Shown here piece after piece: positions 15,611 through 25,075 of a stretch of DNA of 64,000 nt. The stretch comes from Clostridia bacterium. GTDB taxonomy: Bacteria; Bacillota; Clostridia; Oscillospirales; Acutalibacteraceae. The DNA lies in the NCBI GenBank assembly GCA_017428525.1, contig JAFRQQ010000019.1, positions 62,001-126,000 on the forward strand. The letters are read 5' to 3'. A program made the translations under genes and the position numbers. Within the stretch, counting starts at the first letter, position 1; every line of letters begins with the position of its first letter. The notes under the pieces are model-generated. The model did no database searches. It was not told where the DNA came from and saw only the letters and a program-made list of their open reading frames with translations.

Positions 15611-16554
15611 ACCGAGCGTTCTCCCATGTGCCGGTCCTGTTTGAAGCGGCCGTGGAATCGTTGCGGATCGATCCGCACGGCGTCTATGTGGACTGCACGG
15701 GCGGCGGCGGCGGTCACTCCGCCGCGATTGCAAGCCGCCTGACCGACGGACGCCTGCTCTGCATCGACCGGGATCCGGAAGCGATCGCAGCGCTGAACGC
15801 GCGGTTTGCCAATCAGCCGCAGGTGACGGTCGTGCAGGAGAACTTCTTTCATCTGAAATCCATTCTTCCCGCGCAGGGGATCGACGCGGCAGACGGCATT
15901 CTGGCCGATCTGGGCGTCAGCTCCCATCAGCTGGACGCGCCGGAGCGCGGGTTTTCCTTTCATAACGACGCGCCGCTGGATATGCGCATGAGCATGACCG
16001 GGCGCACGGCCGCGGAAGCGGTCAACAGCCTCGGACAAGCCGAGCTGCAGCGGATCCTGTCTGAATACGGAGAAGAAAAATTTGCCCCTGCCATCGCCCG
16101 CGCGATCGTCAGGGCGCGGGAGGAAGCGCCGATCGAAACGACGCTGGCGCTCGCGCAGATTGTGTCAAACGCCGTGCCCGCCTATGCACGCAGGGACGGC
16201 CATCCGGCCAGAAAAACCTTCCAGGCGCTGCGGATCTACGTCAACGGTGAGCTGGACGGGCTGACGGAAGCGGTCACGGACATGTTCGATTGCCTGAAGG
16301 TCGGCGGCCGCGTGAGCGTGATCACATTCCATTCGCTGGAGGACCGGGCGGTCAAGCGCGCCTTTGCGCCGCTGGCAGTCGGCTGCACCTGCCCGAGAAA
16401 TTTCCCTGTCTGCGTGTGCGGCAAGCAGCCGCAGGCAAAGCTGCTCAAGCCCGTGACCCCATCGGCGCAGGAGCTTGCCGAGAATCCGCGCAGCCGCAGC
16501 GCGAAGCTGCGCACGGCTCAGCGGCTGGCACCGAAACAGATTACCGTCATTTAA
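15607..16554 (+). CDS. rsmH: 16S rRNA (cytosine(1402)-N4)-methyltransferase RsmH
   Basis: A 315-residue SAM-dependent enzyme that methylates 16S rRNA C1402. Motifs: SHVPVLFEAAVESL at the start, YVDCTGGGGGHS as the SAM-binding loop, ILADLGVSSHQLDAPERGFS, and VITFHSLEDRAVKRAF near the C-terminus. The ATG at 15607 overlaps the mraZ stop. Its place directly after mraZ is the canonical order of the division cluster. Length matches the family. Confidence 0.96.
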   Translation: MNRAFSHVPVLFEAAVESLRIDPHGVYVDCTGGGGGHSAAIASRLTDGRLLCIDRDPEAIAALNARFANQPQVTVVQENFFHLKSILPAQGIDAADGILADLGVSSHQLDAPERGFSFHNDAPLDMRMSMTGRTAAEAVNSLGQAELQRILSEYGEEKFAPAIARAIVRAREEAPIETTLALAQIVSNAVPAYARRDGHPARKTFQALRIYVNGELDGLTEAVTDMFDCLKVGGRVSVITFHSLEDRAVKRAFAPLAVGCTCPRNFPVCVCGKQPQAKLLKPVTPSAQELAENPRSRSAKLRTAQRLAPKQITVI

Positions 16555-16592
16555 TAATATTGATTCATAACATAGAGAAAGGAGGAAGCGCA

Positions 16593-17048
16593 ATGCCGCA
16601 GGCGACCAACATCGAACGGCTGGATTTCAGCACGCTGGTGGCGGGCAACACCGTTGCCGTCCCGCAGGAACAGCCGGTTTCTCAGCCGAAAACAGAAAAA
16701 AAGAAGACCGGACAAGCGGTTCGTCCGCTGATCGACGGGCGTCAGGCGGCGCGCGTGATCGCAGTGATTGCCGTCACATTTTCGCTCTTCCTTTCGATTC
16801 TGTTCATGCGCATTTATGTGATGCACCTGGAGCAGGATGCGGCTGCGCTGCAGCAGCGGATCAGCTACGCAAAGAGCGAGGGCGTCCGTCTGAATCGCGC
16901 GCTGGATACCGTGATCTCCCGTGAAAAGATCGACGTTTATGCAGTGGAAACGCTCGGCATGCGTCCGATTGAGCGGTATCAGATCCATTATTTTGCGGAT
17001 GAGGGCGGCGATCGCGTCGTCATTTCCGACGGCAAGACTGTTCAGTAA
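16593..17048 (+). CDS. ftsL: FtsL/DivIC-like septal membrane protein
   Basis: A 151-residue bitopic protein: about 55 cytoplasmic residues, one membrane helix at about 51-73 (VIAVIAVTFSLFLSILFMRI), then a short heptad-rich region (HLEQDAAALQQRISYAKSEG) and a closing ISREKIDVYAVETLGM segment. This arrangement and its place between rsmH and the PBP gene identify it as the FtsL-type partner of DivIB/DivIC that recruits the septal synthase. AAAGGAGG lies 7 bp before the ATG. Sequence conservation in this family is low, so the name rests mainly on topology and synteny. Confidence 0.85.
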   Translation: MPQATNIERLDFSTLVAGNTVAVPQEQPVSQPKTEKKKTGQAVRPLIDGRQAARVIAVIAVTFSLFLSILFMRIYVMHLEQDAAALQQRISYAKSEGVRLNRALDTVISREKIDVYAVETLGMRPIERYQIHYFADEGGDRVVISDGKTVQ

Positions 17049-17106
17049 AATCTCTCCGCGTTTCCCGTCATAGGTGGGGGATGCGCGGATCCATATGTTT
17101 CAGTGC

Positions 17107-17140
17107 GGCTGCCGTTTCGGCGGCAGCCCCCTCTCTTTTT
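17107..17140 (+). terminator. Hairpin with T-rich tail in the ftsL-PBP gap (attenuator or partial terminator)
   Basis: GGCTGCCG (17107-17114) pairs with CGGCAGCC (17121-17128), followed by CCCTCTCTTTTT. The gap 17049-17361 is 313 bases; apart from this hairpin and an AT-rich patch at 17265-17300 I see no gene and no clear promoter. It may reduce transcription from mraZ-ftsL into the PBP gene. Confidence 0.5.
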
Positions 17141-17361
17141 CCGCTTTTGCGGCGCTGCCGCACAGGCGGATCCGGCTGTCTTCTGCATGGAAGCGTTTCC
17201 CGCGTCGGGCGGGGCTGCGAACGTGCGCTGCGACTGCGGCGTTTGCTTACATGTTCGGAGACGGCATATTTTTTCGCTTTTCTTATTATTATTAAAATAA
17301 TGGCGTCCCCGCAGCGTGCAGGCGGGCGACGGATCGCAATTCAGAAACGGGGGCGATCGGA

Positions 17362-19830
17362 ATGGATCGGCGATCCACGGAAAAAACGAATCAGAAAAAG
17401 AAGCGGGAGCGCACGTCGTCAAACGTGCTTGTGCGCCGCCGCGCGGTGATCGCCTTTGCGGCGCTGGCGCTGTTCATGCTGGCCAATATCGTGAATCTGG
17501 GCCGGGTGCAGATCGTTGAGAACGAATACTACAGCGGGCTTGCCAAGAAGAACCAGATGCAGGATACCGAGATCGAGGCCGCGCGCGGCGTGATCTATGA
17601 CGCGAAAAAAACCATCCTCGCCGAAAGCGCGAGCGTCTGGCTCGTGTATATCAATCCCCGCAGCATTGAGGATGAGGACAGCTACACCGATCCGTCCACC
17701 AACGAGCCGGCGTCGATCGGCTTCCGCGAGGCGCTCTGCCGGCGGCTGGCGGAGATCACGGGCGTTCCGTATGAGGAAATTCTGGAGAAAGCGGAGCGCA
17801 GCAGCTATTCCGATCTGACAATCAAGCGGCAGATCGAGCTCGAGGAGCGCGACAGCATCGCGGAGCTGATGTCCTCCACCTACGAGGGCGTCCGGCGGGT
17901 GCAGACCCGGGACGGCATCACGGAAAAGACCGTCAAGGTCGCTTTCAAAAAAGGCGTCGGCCTGAAAACCGACGTCAAACGGTATTATCCCTATTCCACG
18001 CTCGCGGCGAACGTGCTGGGCTTCGTGCAGTTCCGGGATGAAGATTATGTCGGGCGCTCCGGCATCGAGAGCTATTACAACGACGTGCTCTCCGGCACGC
18101 CCGGGCGGATCATCTCCGCGCTGGACGGGCGCAGCGGCACGCTGGACGATGAATACGAAACGATCTTCGAGGCGCAGCAGGGGCACAGTCTGGTGCTCAC
18201 CATCGACGAGGTGATCCAGCGCTATCTGGAGAGCAGCCTGACGCAGGCTTATATCAACGCGCAGGCAAAGGGCGCCTACGGCGCGATCATGAACAGCAAG
18301 ACCGGCGCCATTCTCGCCATGGCCTGCATCGAGAGCTATGATCTGAACGATCCGCAGCATTTGGATGAATCCGTGTATGAATATATCGCGGCGGAAGGCG
18401 AGAAAGAGGATACGGAAGAGCTGGACGAAAACCAGCGCAAGAGCATCCTCGAGGACTTCCCGGATGACGTAGAGGCGCAGGCGGCCGCCCGGCGGCGCGC
18501 GATCCAGAGCAAGCTCCTGCTTGAAAAGTGGCGCGTGCCGATCGTGACGGATATCTACTATCCCGGCTCCTGCTTCAAACCGCTGCTTGCGGCTGCCGCG
18601 ATTGAGGAAGGCGCGGTTTCACTTGAGGATTTCAACTATTCCTGCGGCGGCGCGATCACGATCGCCGGCGAAACCTTCCACTGCCACAACGAAAGCGGCC
18701 ACGGCCCCCAGAATCTCAAGCAGGGCCTGATGAATTCCTGCAACCCCTTCTTCATCACGGTCGGCCAGAAGCTCGGCAGTGAAAAATACTACGAATACTT
18801 CGAGGCCTACGGGTTTACGGAGAAAACGGGCATCGACCTGCCGGATGAAACCCGTCCGGCGCCGGGCGTCAACTACTACACGCAGAACCGGCTCGGCAAG
18901 GTGGAGCTCGCCAGCTGCTCCTTCGGCCAGTCCTTCCAGATCACGCCCATTCAGATGCTCAACGCGATCAACTGCATCGCCAGCGGCGGCTATCTGATGA
19001 CGCCCTATCTGGTGGCGCAGGAGCTGGATGAAAACGGCAACGTGGTCGCCGAAACCGAGCCGACGGTCAAGCGGCAGGTGTTCTCGCGGGAGACCGCGGC
19101 GACCGTGGCAGATATGATGGAAGGCGTCGTGATCAGCGGCACGGGCAAAAACGCCTATGTGCCCGGCTATCGCCTGGCCGGCAAGACCGGCACGTCGCAG
19201 AAATACAACAACTCCGCCGACAAGAAAAACTACATCGCTTCCTTCGTCTGCTTCGCGCCGGCCGATGATCCGGAGATCTCCATGATCCTCATCATCGACG
19301 AGCCGGTCGGCCAGATCAACGGCGGCCAGATCTGCACGCCCGTGGCGGCGCAGGTGGCGGAGAAAACGCTGGAATATCTCGGCGTGGAGCGGCAATACAA
19401 CGATGACGAGCTCGCGCATCTGGATGAGAACACACCGAACCTGGTCAACCGTTCGCTCGAGGACGCCAAGGCGCTGCTGGAGACGCGCGGCTTTGAGGCC
19501 AAGGTCATCGGCAAAGGCGACACCGTCGTGAGCCAGATGCCCGGTTACAACCAGACGGTGCCCAAGGGCGGCGTTGTGGTGCTCTATACGGAAGAAGACG
19601 CGGAACGCGTGTATGTCAAGGTGCCGGAGCTGACGGAAATGACGCTCTCGCAGGCAACGAAAGCCGCGCTGGCCGCCGGACTGAATATCCGGATCTCCGG
19701 CAACTCGCTGGAAAAGAGCGAGCTGGTTTCCTACAGTCAGAGCAGCGAAGCCGGTTCGGAGGCCGAATACGGCGCGGTCATCACCGTTTATTTCAAATCG
19801 AACACCGGCGTGGACGATTTTGTGGATTGA
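17362..19830 (+). CDS. Class B penicillin-binding protein with PASTA domains (FtsI/SpoVD-like)
   Basis: An 822-residue septal peptidoglycan transpeptidase. A basic cytoplasmic N-terminus is followed by a membrane helix at about residues 28-46 and a dimerisation domain. The transpeptidase motifs are PGSCFK (SxxK), NSCNPFF (SxN) and AGKTGTSQK (KTG). Two C-terminal PASTA repeats follow (PNLVNRSLEDAKALLETRG and VPELTEMTLSQATKAALAAG). The residue after the active-site Ser is Cys, where Thr is common. Its position before murE matches both ftsI and spoVD of clostridia; the PASTA tail favours SpoVD/PBP2x. Ribosome binding sequence is weak (GGGGGCGATCGGA). Confidence 0.93.
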   Translation: MDRRSTEKTNQKKKRERTSSNVLVRRRAVIAFAALALFMLANIVNLGRVQIVENEYYSGLAKKNQMQDTEIEAARGVIYDAKKTILAESASVWLVYINPRSIEDEDSYTDPSTNEPASIGFREALCRRLAEITGVPYEEILEKAERSSYSDLTIKRQIELEERDSIAELMSSTYEGVRRVQTRDGITEKTVKVAFKKGVGLKTDVKRYYPYSTLAANVLGFVQFRDEDYVGRSGIESYYNDVLSGTPGRIISALDGRSGTLDDEYETIFEAQQGHSLVLTIDEVIQRYLESSLTQAYINAQAKGAYGAIMNSKTGAILAMACIESYDLNDPQHLDESVYEYIAAEGEKEDTEELDENQRKSILEDFPDDVEAQAAARRRAIQSKLLLEKWRVPIVTDIYYPGSCFKPLLAAAAIEEGAVSLEDFNYSCGGAITIAGETFHCHNESGHGPQNLKQGLMNSCNPFFITVGQKLGSEKYYEYFEAYGFTEKTGIDLPDETRPAPGVNYYTQNRLGKVELASCSFGQSFQITPIQMLNAINCIASGGYLMTPYLVAQELDENGNVVAETEPTVKRQVFSRETAATVADMMEGVVISGTGKNAYVPGYRLAGKTGTSQKYNNSADKKNYIASFVCFAPADDPEISMILIIDEPVGQINGGQICTPVAAQVAEKTLEYLGVERQYNDDELAHLDENTPNLVNRSLEDAKALLETRGFEAKVIGKGDTVVSQMPGYNQTVPKGGVVVLYTEEDAERVYVKVPELTEMTLSQATKAALAAGLNIRISGNSLEKSELVSYSQSSEAGSEAEYGAVITVYFKSNTGVDDFVD

Positions 19831-19845
19831 CAGGAGGAGATAAAA

Positions 19846-21294
19846 ATGAAGCTCAGTGTGCTTGCTGCCGCAGTCGGCGTGCAGTGGACGGGGGCGGACC
19901 CGGAGGTCACGGTTCTGACCGACAATTCCGCAAAGGTTGCGCCGGACTGCGTGTTTATCTGCATCGAGGGGCGGCATTTTGACGGCCACACCAAGGCGGC
20001 GGAGGCGCTGGAAAACGGCGCGGCGGCCGTGGTGGTCAGCCGGGATCTCGGCCTGGATCGGCAGATTCTTGTGAAGAACACCCGCAGCGCTTATGCATTT
20101 ATGGCGGCGGCCTTCTTCGATCATCCCGAGCAAAAGCTCCGCCTCATCGGCGTGACCGGCACCAACGGAAAAACAACCTCCTGCTTTATTCTCCGTTCGA
20201 TCCTGACCGCGCTCGGGTGCAAGACCGGCCTGATCGGCACGGTCAAGAATATGGTCGGCGACGAGGAATACCCCGCTGTGCTCACTACGCCGGATTGCTT
20301 TGAGCTGTTTTCGCTTTTCGCGAAGATGGTGCAGGCAAACTGCGAATACTGCGTGATGGAGGTCTCCTCGCAGGCGCTCGATCAGCACCGCGTGGACGGC
20401 GTGCAGTTTGACGCCGCGATCTTCACGAATCTGACGCAGGATCATCTGGATTATCACGGCAGCTTTGAAAACTATCGCGCGGCCAAGACGCAGCTGTTTG
20501 CGCACTGCGACCTTGCCGTGGTGAATATCGACGACCCGGCGTCGCGCGAAATGCTTGATGCAGCAGCGGGACGCAAGGTGACCTTCTCGATCGATCGGGA
20601 CGCCTGCGATTATTCCGCAAAAAATATCCGCATGACCACGGACGGTATAAAATACGAGCTTGTGAGCAATGATACGATCGGCAGAGCCTCCTTTGTCGTG
20701 CCCGGCCGGTTCTCCGTTTACAACTCCATGGGCGCCGCGGTCTGCCTGATCGAGCTGGGCTTCCCGTTCCGCGACGTGCTGCAGGCGCTCGCGGAATGCG
20801 GCGGCGTGCCCGGCCGTATGGAGATCGTGCCGACCGATACGCCTTATACCGTGCTGATCGATTACGCCCACACGCCCGACGGGCTGGAAAATGTGCTCAA
20901 GTGCGTGCGCGAGGTCGCCACGGGGCGCGTGATCTGCGTGTTCGGCTGCGGCGGCGACCGTGACAGCACCAAGCGCCCGCTGATGGGGGAAATCGCCTCC
21001 CGGCTGGCGGATCTTGCGGTTGTGACCTCCGACAATCCGCGCACGGAAGACCCGGACGCCATCATCGAGGATATCCGCAAGGGCCTGCACACCGGCATGG
21101 CGCGCATCCTTGTGGACAGTGACCGGCGGCACGCGATCCGCCGCGCGCTTTCCGCAGCGAAGCCCGGCGATATCGTCGTGCTTGCGGGCAAGGGGCAGGA
21201 GACCTATCAGATCCTGAAGACCGGAAAGATCCATTTCGACGAGCGGGAAGTGGTCGCGGAGATCCTGCAGTCCAAAACGGGGGATGCCGAATGA
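19846..21294 (+). CDS. murE: UDP-MurNAc-L-Ala-D-Glu:meso-diaminopimelate ligase
   Basis: A 482-residue ATP-dependent Mur ligase adding the third stem-peptide residue. The ATP loop GVTGTNGKTT, VMEVSSQALDQHRV, IDYAHTPDGLENVL and SDNPRTEDP are visible. The DNPR motif is typical of enzymes that add meso-diaminopimelate rather than lysine, so the wall is probably mDAP-type. AGGAGGAG lies about 8 bp before the ATG. It overlaps murF as ATGA. Confidence 0.95.
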   Translation: MKLSVLAAAVGVQWTGADPEVTVLTDNSAKVAPDCVFICIEGRHFDGHTKAAEALENGAAAVVVSRDLGLDRQILVKNTRSAYAFMAAAFFDHPEQKLRLIGVTGTNGKTTSCFILRSILTALGCKTGLIGTVKNMVGDEEYPAVLTTPDCFELFSLFAKMVQANCEYCVMEVSSQALDQHRVDGVQFDAAIFTNLTQDHLDYHGSFENYRAAKTQLFAHCDLAVVNIDDPASREMLDAAAGRKVTFSIDRDACDYSAKNIRMTTDGIKYELVSNDTIGRASFVVPGRFSVYNSMGAAVCLIELGFPFRDVLQALAECGGVPGRMEIVPTDTPYTVLIDYAHTPDGLENVLKCVREVATGRVICVFGCGGDRDSTKRPLMGEIASRLADLAVVTSDNPRTEDPDAIIEDIRKGLHTGMARILVDSDRRHAIRRALSAAKPGDIVVLAGKGQETYQILKTGKIHFDEREVVAEILQSKTGDAE

Positions 21295-22664
21295 TAGCCA
21301 TGACATTTCGGGAGGCTGCCGCCGCGATGGGAACGCTCACGGAGCTGCCCGGCAGCTTTGCGGCGGTGACGACGGATACCCGCGCCATCGCGCAGGACGG
21401 TCTGTTCATCGCGCTCAAGGGCGACCGGTTCGACGGCCATGATTTCGCGTCGCAGGCGCTCGCGCAGGGCGCGGCGGCGGTCGTGACCGAGCGGGATCTC
21501 GGCCTCGGGGAGCGGCAGCTGCTTGTGGCGGATACGCATCGGGCGCTGCTCAAGCTTGCGGGCTATTACCGCAGTCTGTTTCAGATCCCCGTGATCGGCG
21601 TGACCGGCAGCGTGGGCAAGACGACCACAAAAGAAATGGTGCACACGGTGCTGTCCGCCAGATACAATACGCTGAAAAACGAAGGCAATCTGAATAATGA
21701 AATCGGTGTGCCGCTTACGCTCTTCCGCCTGGAAAAGACGCATGAAGCGGCGGTGATCGAGATGGGCATGAGCGGCTTCGGCGAGATTTCGCGGATGACG
21801 CAGGCAGTGCGGCCGGACGCCGCGATCATCAGCAACATCGGTGTTTCGCATATTGAAAAGCTCGGCTCGCAGGAGGGAATTCTGCGCGCCAAGCTGGAGA
21901 TTCTGGACGGTATGGCGCCGACGGCGCCGCTGTTCCTCAACGGGGATGATCCGCTGCTGGCCGCCGTGCGGCCCGGCGCGCATCCCGTCACCTTTTACGG
22001 CATTGAGCAAGATCGTTGCAGCGTGCGAGCGCTGCATTTGGCCTCCGAAGATGCGGGAACTGATTTCGCACTGCAGTTCCCCGGCGGCACGGGCAGGGTC
22101 AGCCTGCCCTGCCCGGGCCGCCACAACGTCTACAACGCGCTGGCTGCGTTTGCGGTCGGCGTGTTTGCGGGCGTAGAGCCGCAGGCGGCGATGGAGGCGC
22201 TGCGCGGCTATGTGCCTGCGGGCATGCGGCAGCGCATCCGGAAAACCGGCGGCGCGACCTTCATCGAGGATTGCTACAACGCAAGCCCCGATTCCGTGGC
22301 GGCGGCGCTGGCCGTGCTCGCCGAAATGAAAGCGGCGCGGCGGATCGCCGTGCTGGGGGATATGCTCGAGCTCGGCGCTGTGAGCGAGGCGGCGCATGCG
22401 GCCAGCGGCAAACTGGCGGCGCAGTGCGGCGTCTCGATCCTGATGACCTACGGCGAACGCTCGGCGGCGACGGCGCAGGCGGCGCAGGAAGCCGGTCTGC
22501 AGGATGTGCGGGTCTATGACGACAAGCAGCAGCTTGCCGCCGACCTTGCCGCGGAGTTGCGGCAGGGGGACGCCGTGCTGTTCAAGGCCAGCCGGGGCAT
22601 GAAGCTCGAGGATGTGATTTTTGCCGTGGACGCGGCGATCGGCGGGAAGGATCTGCCGGTATGA
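21291..22664 (+). CDS. murF: UDP-MurNAc-tripeptide D-Ala-D-Ala ligase
   Basis: A 457-residue Mur ligase completing the pentapeptide precursor. The ATP loop GVTGSVGKTTTKEM, the family stretch NNEIGVPLTL and the late DCYNASPDSVAAAL are typical of MurF. The ATG at 21291 overlaps the murE stop; a second in-frame ATG three codons on is possible. It overlaps mraY by four bases, so murE, murF and mraY are translationally linked. Confidence 0.95.
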   Translation: MIAMTFREAAAAMGTLTELPGSFAAVTTDTRAIAQDGLFIALKGDRFDGHDFASQALAQGAAAVVTERDLGLGERQLLVADTHRALLKLAGYYRSLFQIPVIGVTGSVGKTTTKEMVHTVLSARYNTLKNEGNLNNEIGVPLTLFRLEKTHEAAVIEMGMSGFGEISRMTQAVRPDAAIISNIGVSHIEKLGSQEGILRAKLEILDGMAPTAPLFLNGDDPLLAAVRPGAHPVTFYGIEQDRCSVRALHLASEDAGTDFALQFPGGTGRVSLPCPGRHNVYNALAAFAVGVFAGVEPQAAMEALRGYVPAGMRQRIRKTGGATFIEDCYNASPDSVAAALAVLAEMKAARRIAVLGDMLELGAVSEAAHAASGKLAAQCGVSILMTYGERSAATAQAAQEAGLQDVRVYDDKQQLAADLAAELRQGDAVLFKASRGMKLEDVIFAVDAAIGGKDLPV

Positions 22665-23680
22665 CCGCCTTTGCCGGCTGGGCGCTGGCTGCTTCGCTCG
22701 GATTTGCGGTGACCGTGCTCATCGGTCTGCCGCTCGTGCCGCGCCTGCAGATGATGCAGTTCGGCCGCGTGCAGCCGTTGTTTGCGAAAGGCGACGCCGC
22801 GCCGGAAAAAGTCGCGCTCGGCGGCTTGCTGCCGGTGATCGGCTGCTGCTCGGCGCTGCTCGTGACCTGCCTGACAGACCGGCTGCGGGGCGGCGACCTG
22901 CTTGCCGCCGGCAGTCTGGTGCCGCAGGAGCTGTATTCCAAGCTCGCGGGCGGCGTGCTGCTCGCGCTGATGTTTGCGCTGATCGGCGGCATGGAGGACG
23001 GCACGCGGCTTCTGAAAGGGCCGGCGGCCGGGCTGACGCTGCGGCAGCGCACGGCGCTGCAGCTGTTTGCGGCGCTGGCTTATTGTACCACGCTCTATAT
23101 GGCGATGCGCGGCGCGCCGTATTTTTATCTGCCGTTTTTCGGCATGCTCGAAATCGGCTTTTTTCATTGGATTCTCGGCCTGCTTCTGCTGTACGGGACG
23201 GCCAACGCCATGCGCTATGCGCCGACGGACGGCAGTCTTTGCAGCGTCACGGCGGTGATCGCGGCGGTCACCGTGGCCGTGATCGCGGGCAGAAAGGGGT
23301 TTTCCGGCTATGCGGCCTGCGCGGCCGCGCTCGGCGGTGCGGCGCTCGGCGCTGCGCTCTGGTCGCCGCGCATGCGGCTCGGGGAAACAGGCGCGCTGTT
23401 TTACGGCGGGATGCTCGCGGGGCTTGCCTATGCGACCCACTGCCCGCTGCTGCTGCCGCTGATCGGCCTGGCCTATACCGCGGACGGCGCGGCGAAAGTG
23501 ATCCAGACGGTCCATTACCGGCTGACCGGGCGGCGGCTGCTGAAGGAAGCGCCGCTGCACGCGCATCTTGCGGCCTGCGGCCTGTCTGCGCGCCGGGTGA
23601 CGGCGGTCTTTGTGCTGCTGCAGGCGGCCGGCGGCATTGCAGCCTGTCTGATTTTGTATTTCAGCGGTTATTATCGATAA
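22661..23680 (+). CDS. mraY: MraY-like phospho-MurNAc-pentapeptide transferase with altered motifs
   Basis: A 339-residue multi-pass protein in the mraY slot between murF and ftsW. MraY attaches phospho-MurNAc-pentapeptide to undecaprenyl phosphate to make lipid I. Recognisable but modified motifs: GLLPVIG (49-61 region), MEDGTRLLKG where DDxxK is usual (residues 111-120), TDG at 189-191 where NLTDGLDGLA is usual, GETG at 241-244 where GDTGS is usual, and PLHAHL at 298-303 where PLHHHFE is usual. Two aspartates have become glutamates and the middle His is Ala. Topology and synteny support the name; activity may differ from standard MraY. Confidence 0.8.
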   Translation: MTAFAGWALAASLGFAVTVLIGLPLVPRLQMMQFGRVQPLFAKGDAAPEKVALGGLLPVIGCCSALLVTCLTDRLRGGDLLAAGSLVPQELYSKLAGGVLLALMFALIGGMEDGTRLLKGPAAGLTLRQRTALQLFAALAYCTTLYMAMRGAPYFYLPFFGMLEIGFFHWILGLLLLYGTANAMRYAPTDGSLCSVTAVIAAVTVAVIAGRKGFSGYAACAAALGGAALGAALWSPRMRLGETGALFYGGMLAGLAYATHCPLLLPLIGLAYTADGAAKVIQTVHYRLTGRRLLKEAPLHAHLAACGLSARRVTAVFVLLQAAGGIAACLILYFSGYYR

Positions 23681-23698
23681 ACGGAAAGGGGCGGAGAG

Positions 23699-25075
23699 AT
23701 GAACAACGCTTCGGGAACGGCGGACGGGTATGCCGGTGTGGACGGATCCGCCGTCATCAGACTCCTGCGCTGGCTCTTCTGGGAGGAGCCGCGCTGGATC
23801 CTGCAGAGCGCCGTCGGCGTTCTGGTCTGGTTCGGCAGACTGGTCAGGGATCCTTTTCGCAAGAAAGAGGAGCGCGCGGCCGAACCGCGGGAACGGCTGC
23901 TGCAGAGCGGCCCGATGAACTGGACGTTTTTCCTTCTGCTGATCGCGCTGCTTGCGATCGGCATTGTGATGATGTTCTCCGCCAGTTATGTCAGCGCGCA
24001 GAAGAAGGAGGGCAATCCCTGGCACTTTCTGGTGCGGCAGCTGATCTTTGCCGCGATCGGACTGACTGCCATGTGGATCGTCTCCCACGTGCGCCTGGAA
24101 TTTCTCAGCAAATACAACGGCATCTTTTATGTGATCGCACTGATTCTGCTCGTGGTCGTGCTGATCCATCCGCACATCATCCCGGGCAAGGAAAAATTCA
24201 AACGCTGGCTGGAGGTGCCCGGCACGGACATCACCTTCCAGCCGTCGGAAATCGCGAAATTCGCGCTGATCCTGTATCTGGCCTCGGCGCTCGAGCGCAA
24301 TCAGCGCGCGATCCGCACCAAAGCGACGGCGATTTTCCCCTATGTCCTGCCCGTGATGCTCTTCATGGTGCTGATCTATTTTGAAAATCATAATTCCGCG
24401 CTGATCATCGTTGCCACGCTGGTGCTGGTGATGTTCTTCTGCGGCGGGGCCAAACGCGGCTGGTTCCTGCTGCTGGCCCTGTTTGCCGTCGTCGCGGCCA
24501 TCTGGTTCTTCAGCAATCTCGACCGGCTGACGGCGATCACGCAGGACGGCGACTATGCCTACAAGCGCGTCGCGGTCTGGATCAAGCTGCTGACCGGCGC
24601 GGAGCTTTCGCGCGAGGATATGCAGGGCGACGCCTGGCAGAGTCTGCAGTCGCTCTACGCCGTCGGTTCGGGCGGCCTGTTCGGGCTGGGCTTCGGCCAG
24701 TCCAAGCAGAAGCATCTGTATCTGCCCGAGCCGCAGAATGACTTTGTGTTCGCCATCGTCTGCGAGGAGCTGGGTTTCGTGCGCTCGGCGCTGATCATTC
24801 TGGCCTTCCTCGTGCTCGTGGGCGTCGGCATCTTTATCGGCATGCAGTGCAAAAACCGGTTCGGCCAGCTGGCCGCCATCGGTCTGAGCTTCAAGATCGG
24901 TCTGCAGGCGGCGCTGAATTTTGCCGTTGTCACCTCGCTGATTCCCAACACGGGCATCAGTCTGCCGCTGTTCAGCTACGGTGGCACGGCGCTGGTCATG
25001 CAGCTGGTGGAAATGGGCGTCATCCTGGCGGTGGCGCGCGACAACGGAAGGAGGAGCAGTCATGCTTTGCGCTGA
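23699..25075 (+). CDS. ftsW: SEDS-family peptidoglycan glycosyltransferase (FtsW/SpoVE-like)
   Basis: A 458-residue protein with ten or so membrane segments that polymerises lipid II at the septum together with the class B PBP. The family signatures FQPSEIAKFALILYLA, GSGGLFGLGFGQSKQKHLYL, NDFVFAIVCEELGF and NTGISLPLFSYGGTA are clear. About 70 residues precede the first conserved helix, including an unusual Trp-rich segment (RWLFWEEPRWILQ), so a later Met may be the main start, although AAAGGGG lies before the ATG used. murD, usual before ftsW, is absent. It overlaps murG by 14 bp. Confidence 0.92.
   Translation: MNNASGTADGYAGVDGSAVIRLLRWLFWEEPRWILQSAVGVLVWFGRLVRDPFRKKEERAAEPRERLLQSGPMNWTFFLLLIALLAIGIVMMFSASYVSAQKKEGNPWHFLVRQLIFAAIGLTAMWIVSHVRLEFLSKYNGIFYVIALILLVVVLIHPHIIPGKEKFKRWLEVPGTDITFQPSEIAKFALILYLASALERNQRAIRTKATAIFPYVLPVMLFMVLIYFENHNSALIIVATLVLVMFFCGGAKRGWFLLLALFAVVAAIWFFSNLDRLTAITQDGDYAYKRVAVWIKLLTGAELSREDMQGDAWQSLQSLYAVGSGGLFGLGFGQSKQKHLYLPEPQNDFVFAIVCEELGFVRSALIILAFLVLVGVGIFIGMQCKNRFGQLAAIGLSFKIGLQAALNFAVVTSLIPNTGISLPLFSYGGTALVMQLVEMGVILAVARDNGRRSSHALR

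Noticed and set aside
18619-21306. Minus-strand frame of 895 codons opposite the PBP and murE
   Set aside because: Mirror frame of two certain cell-wall genes in high-GC DNA; no ribosome site and His/Arg-rich, low-complexity translation.
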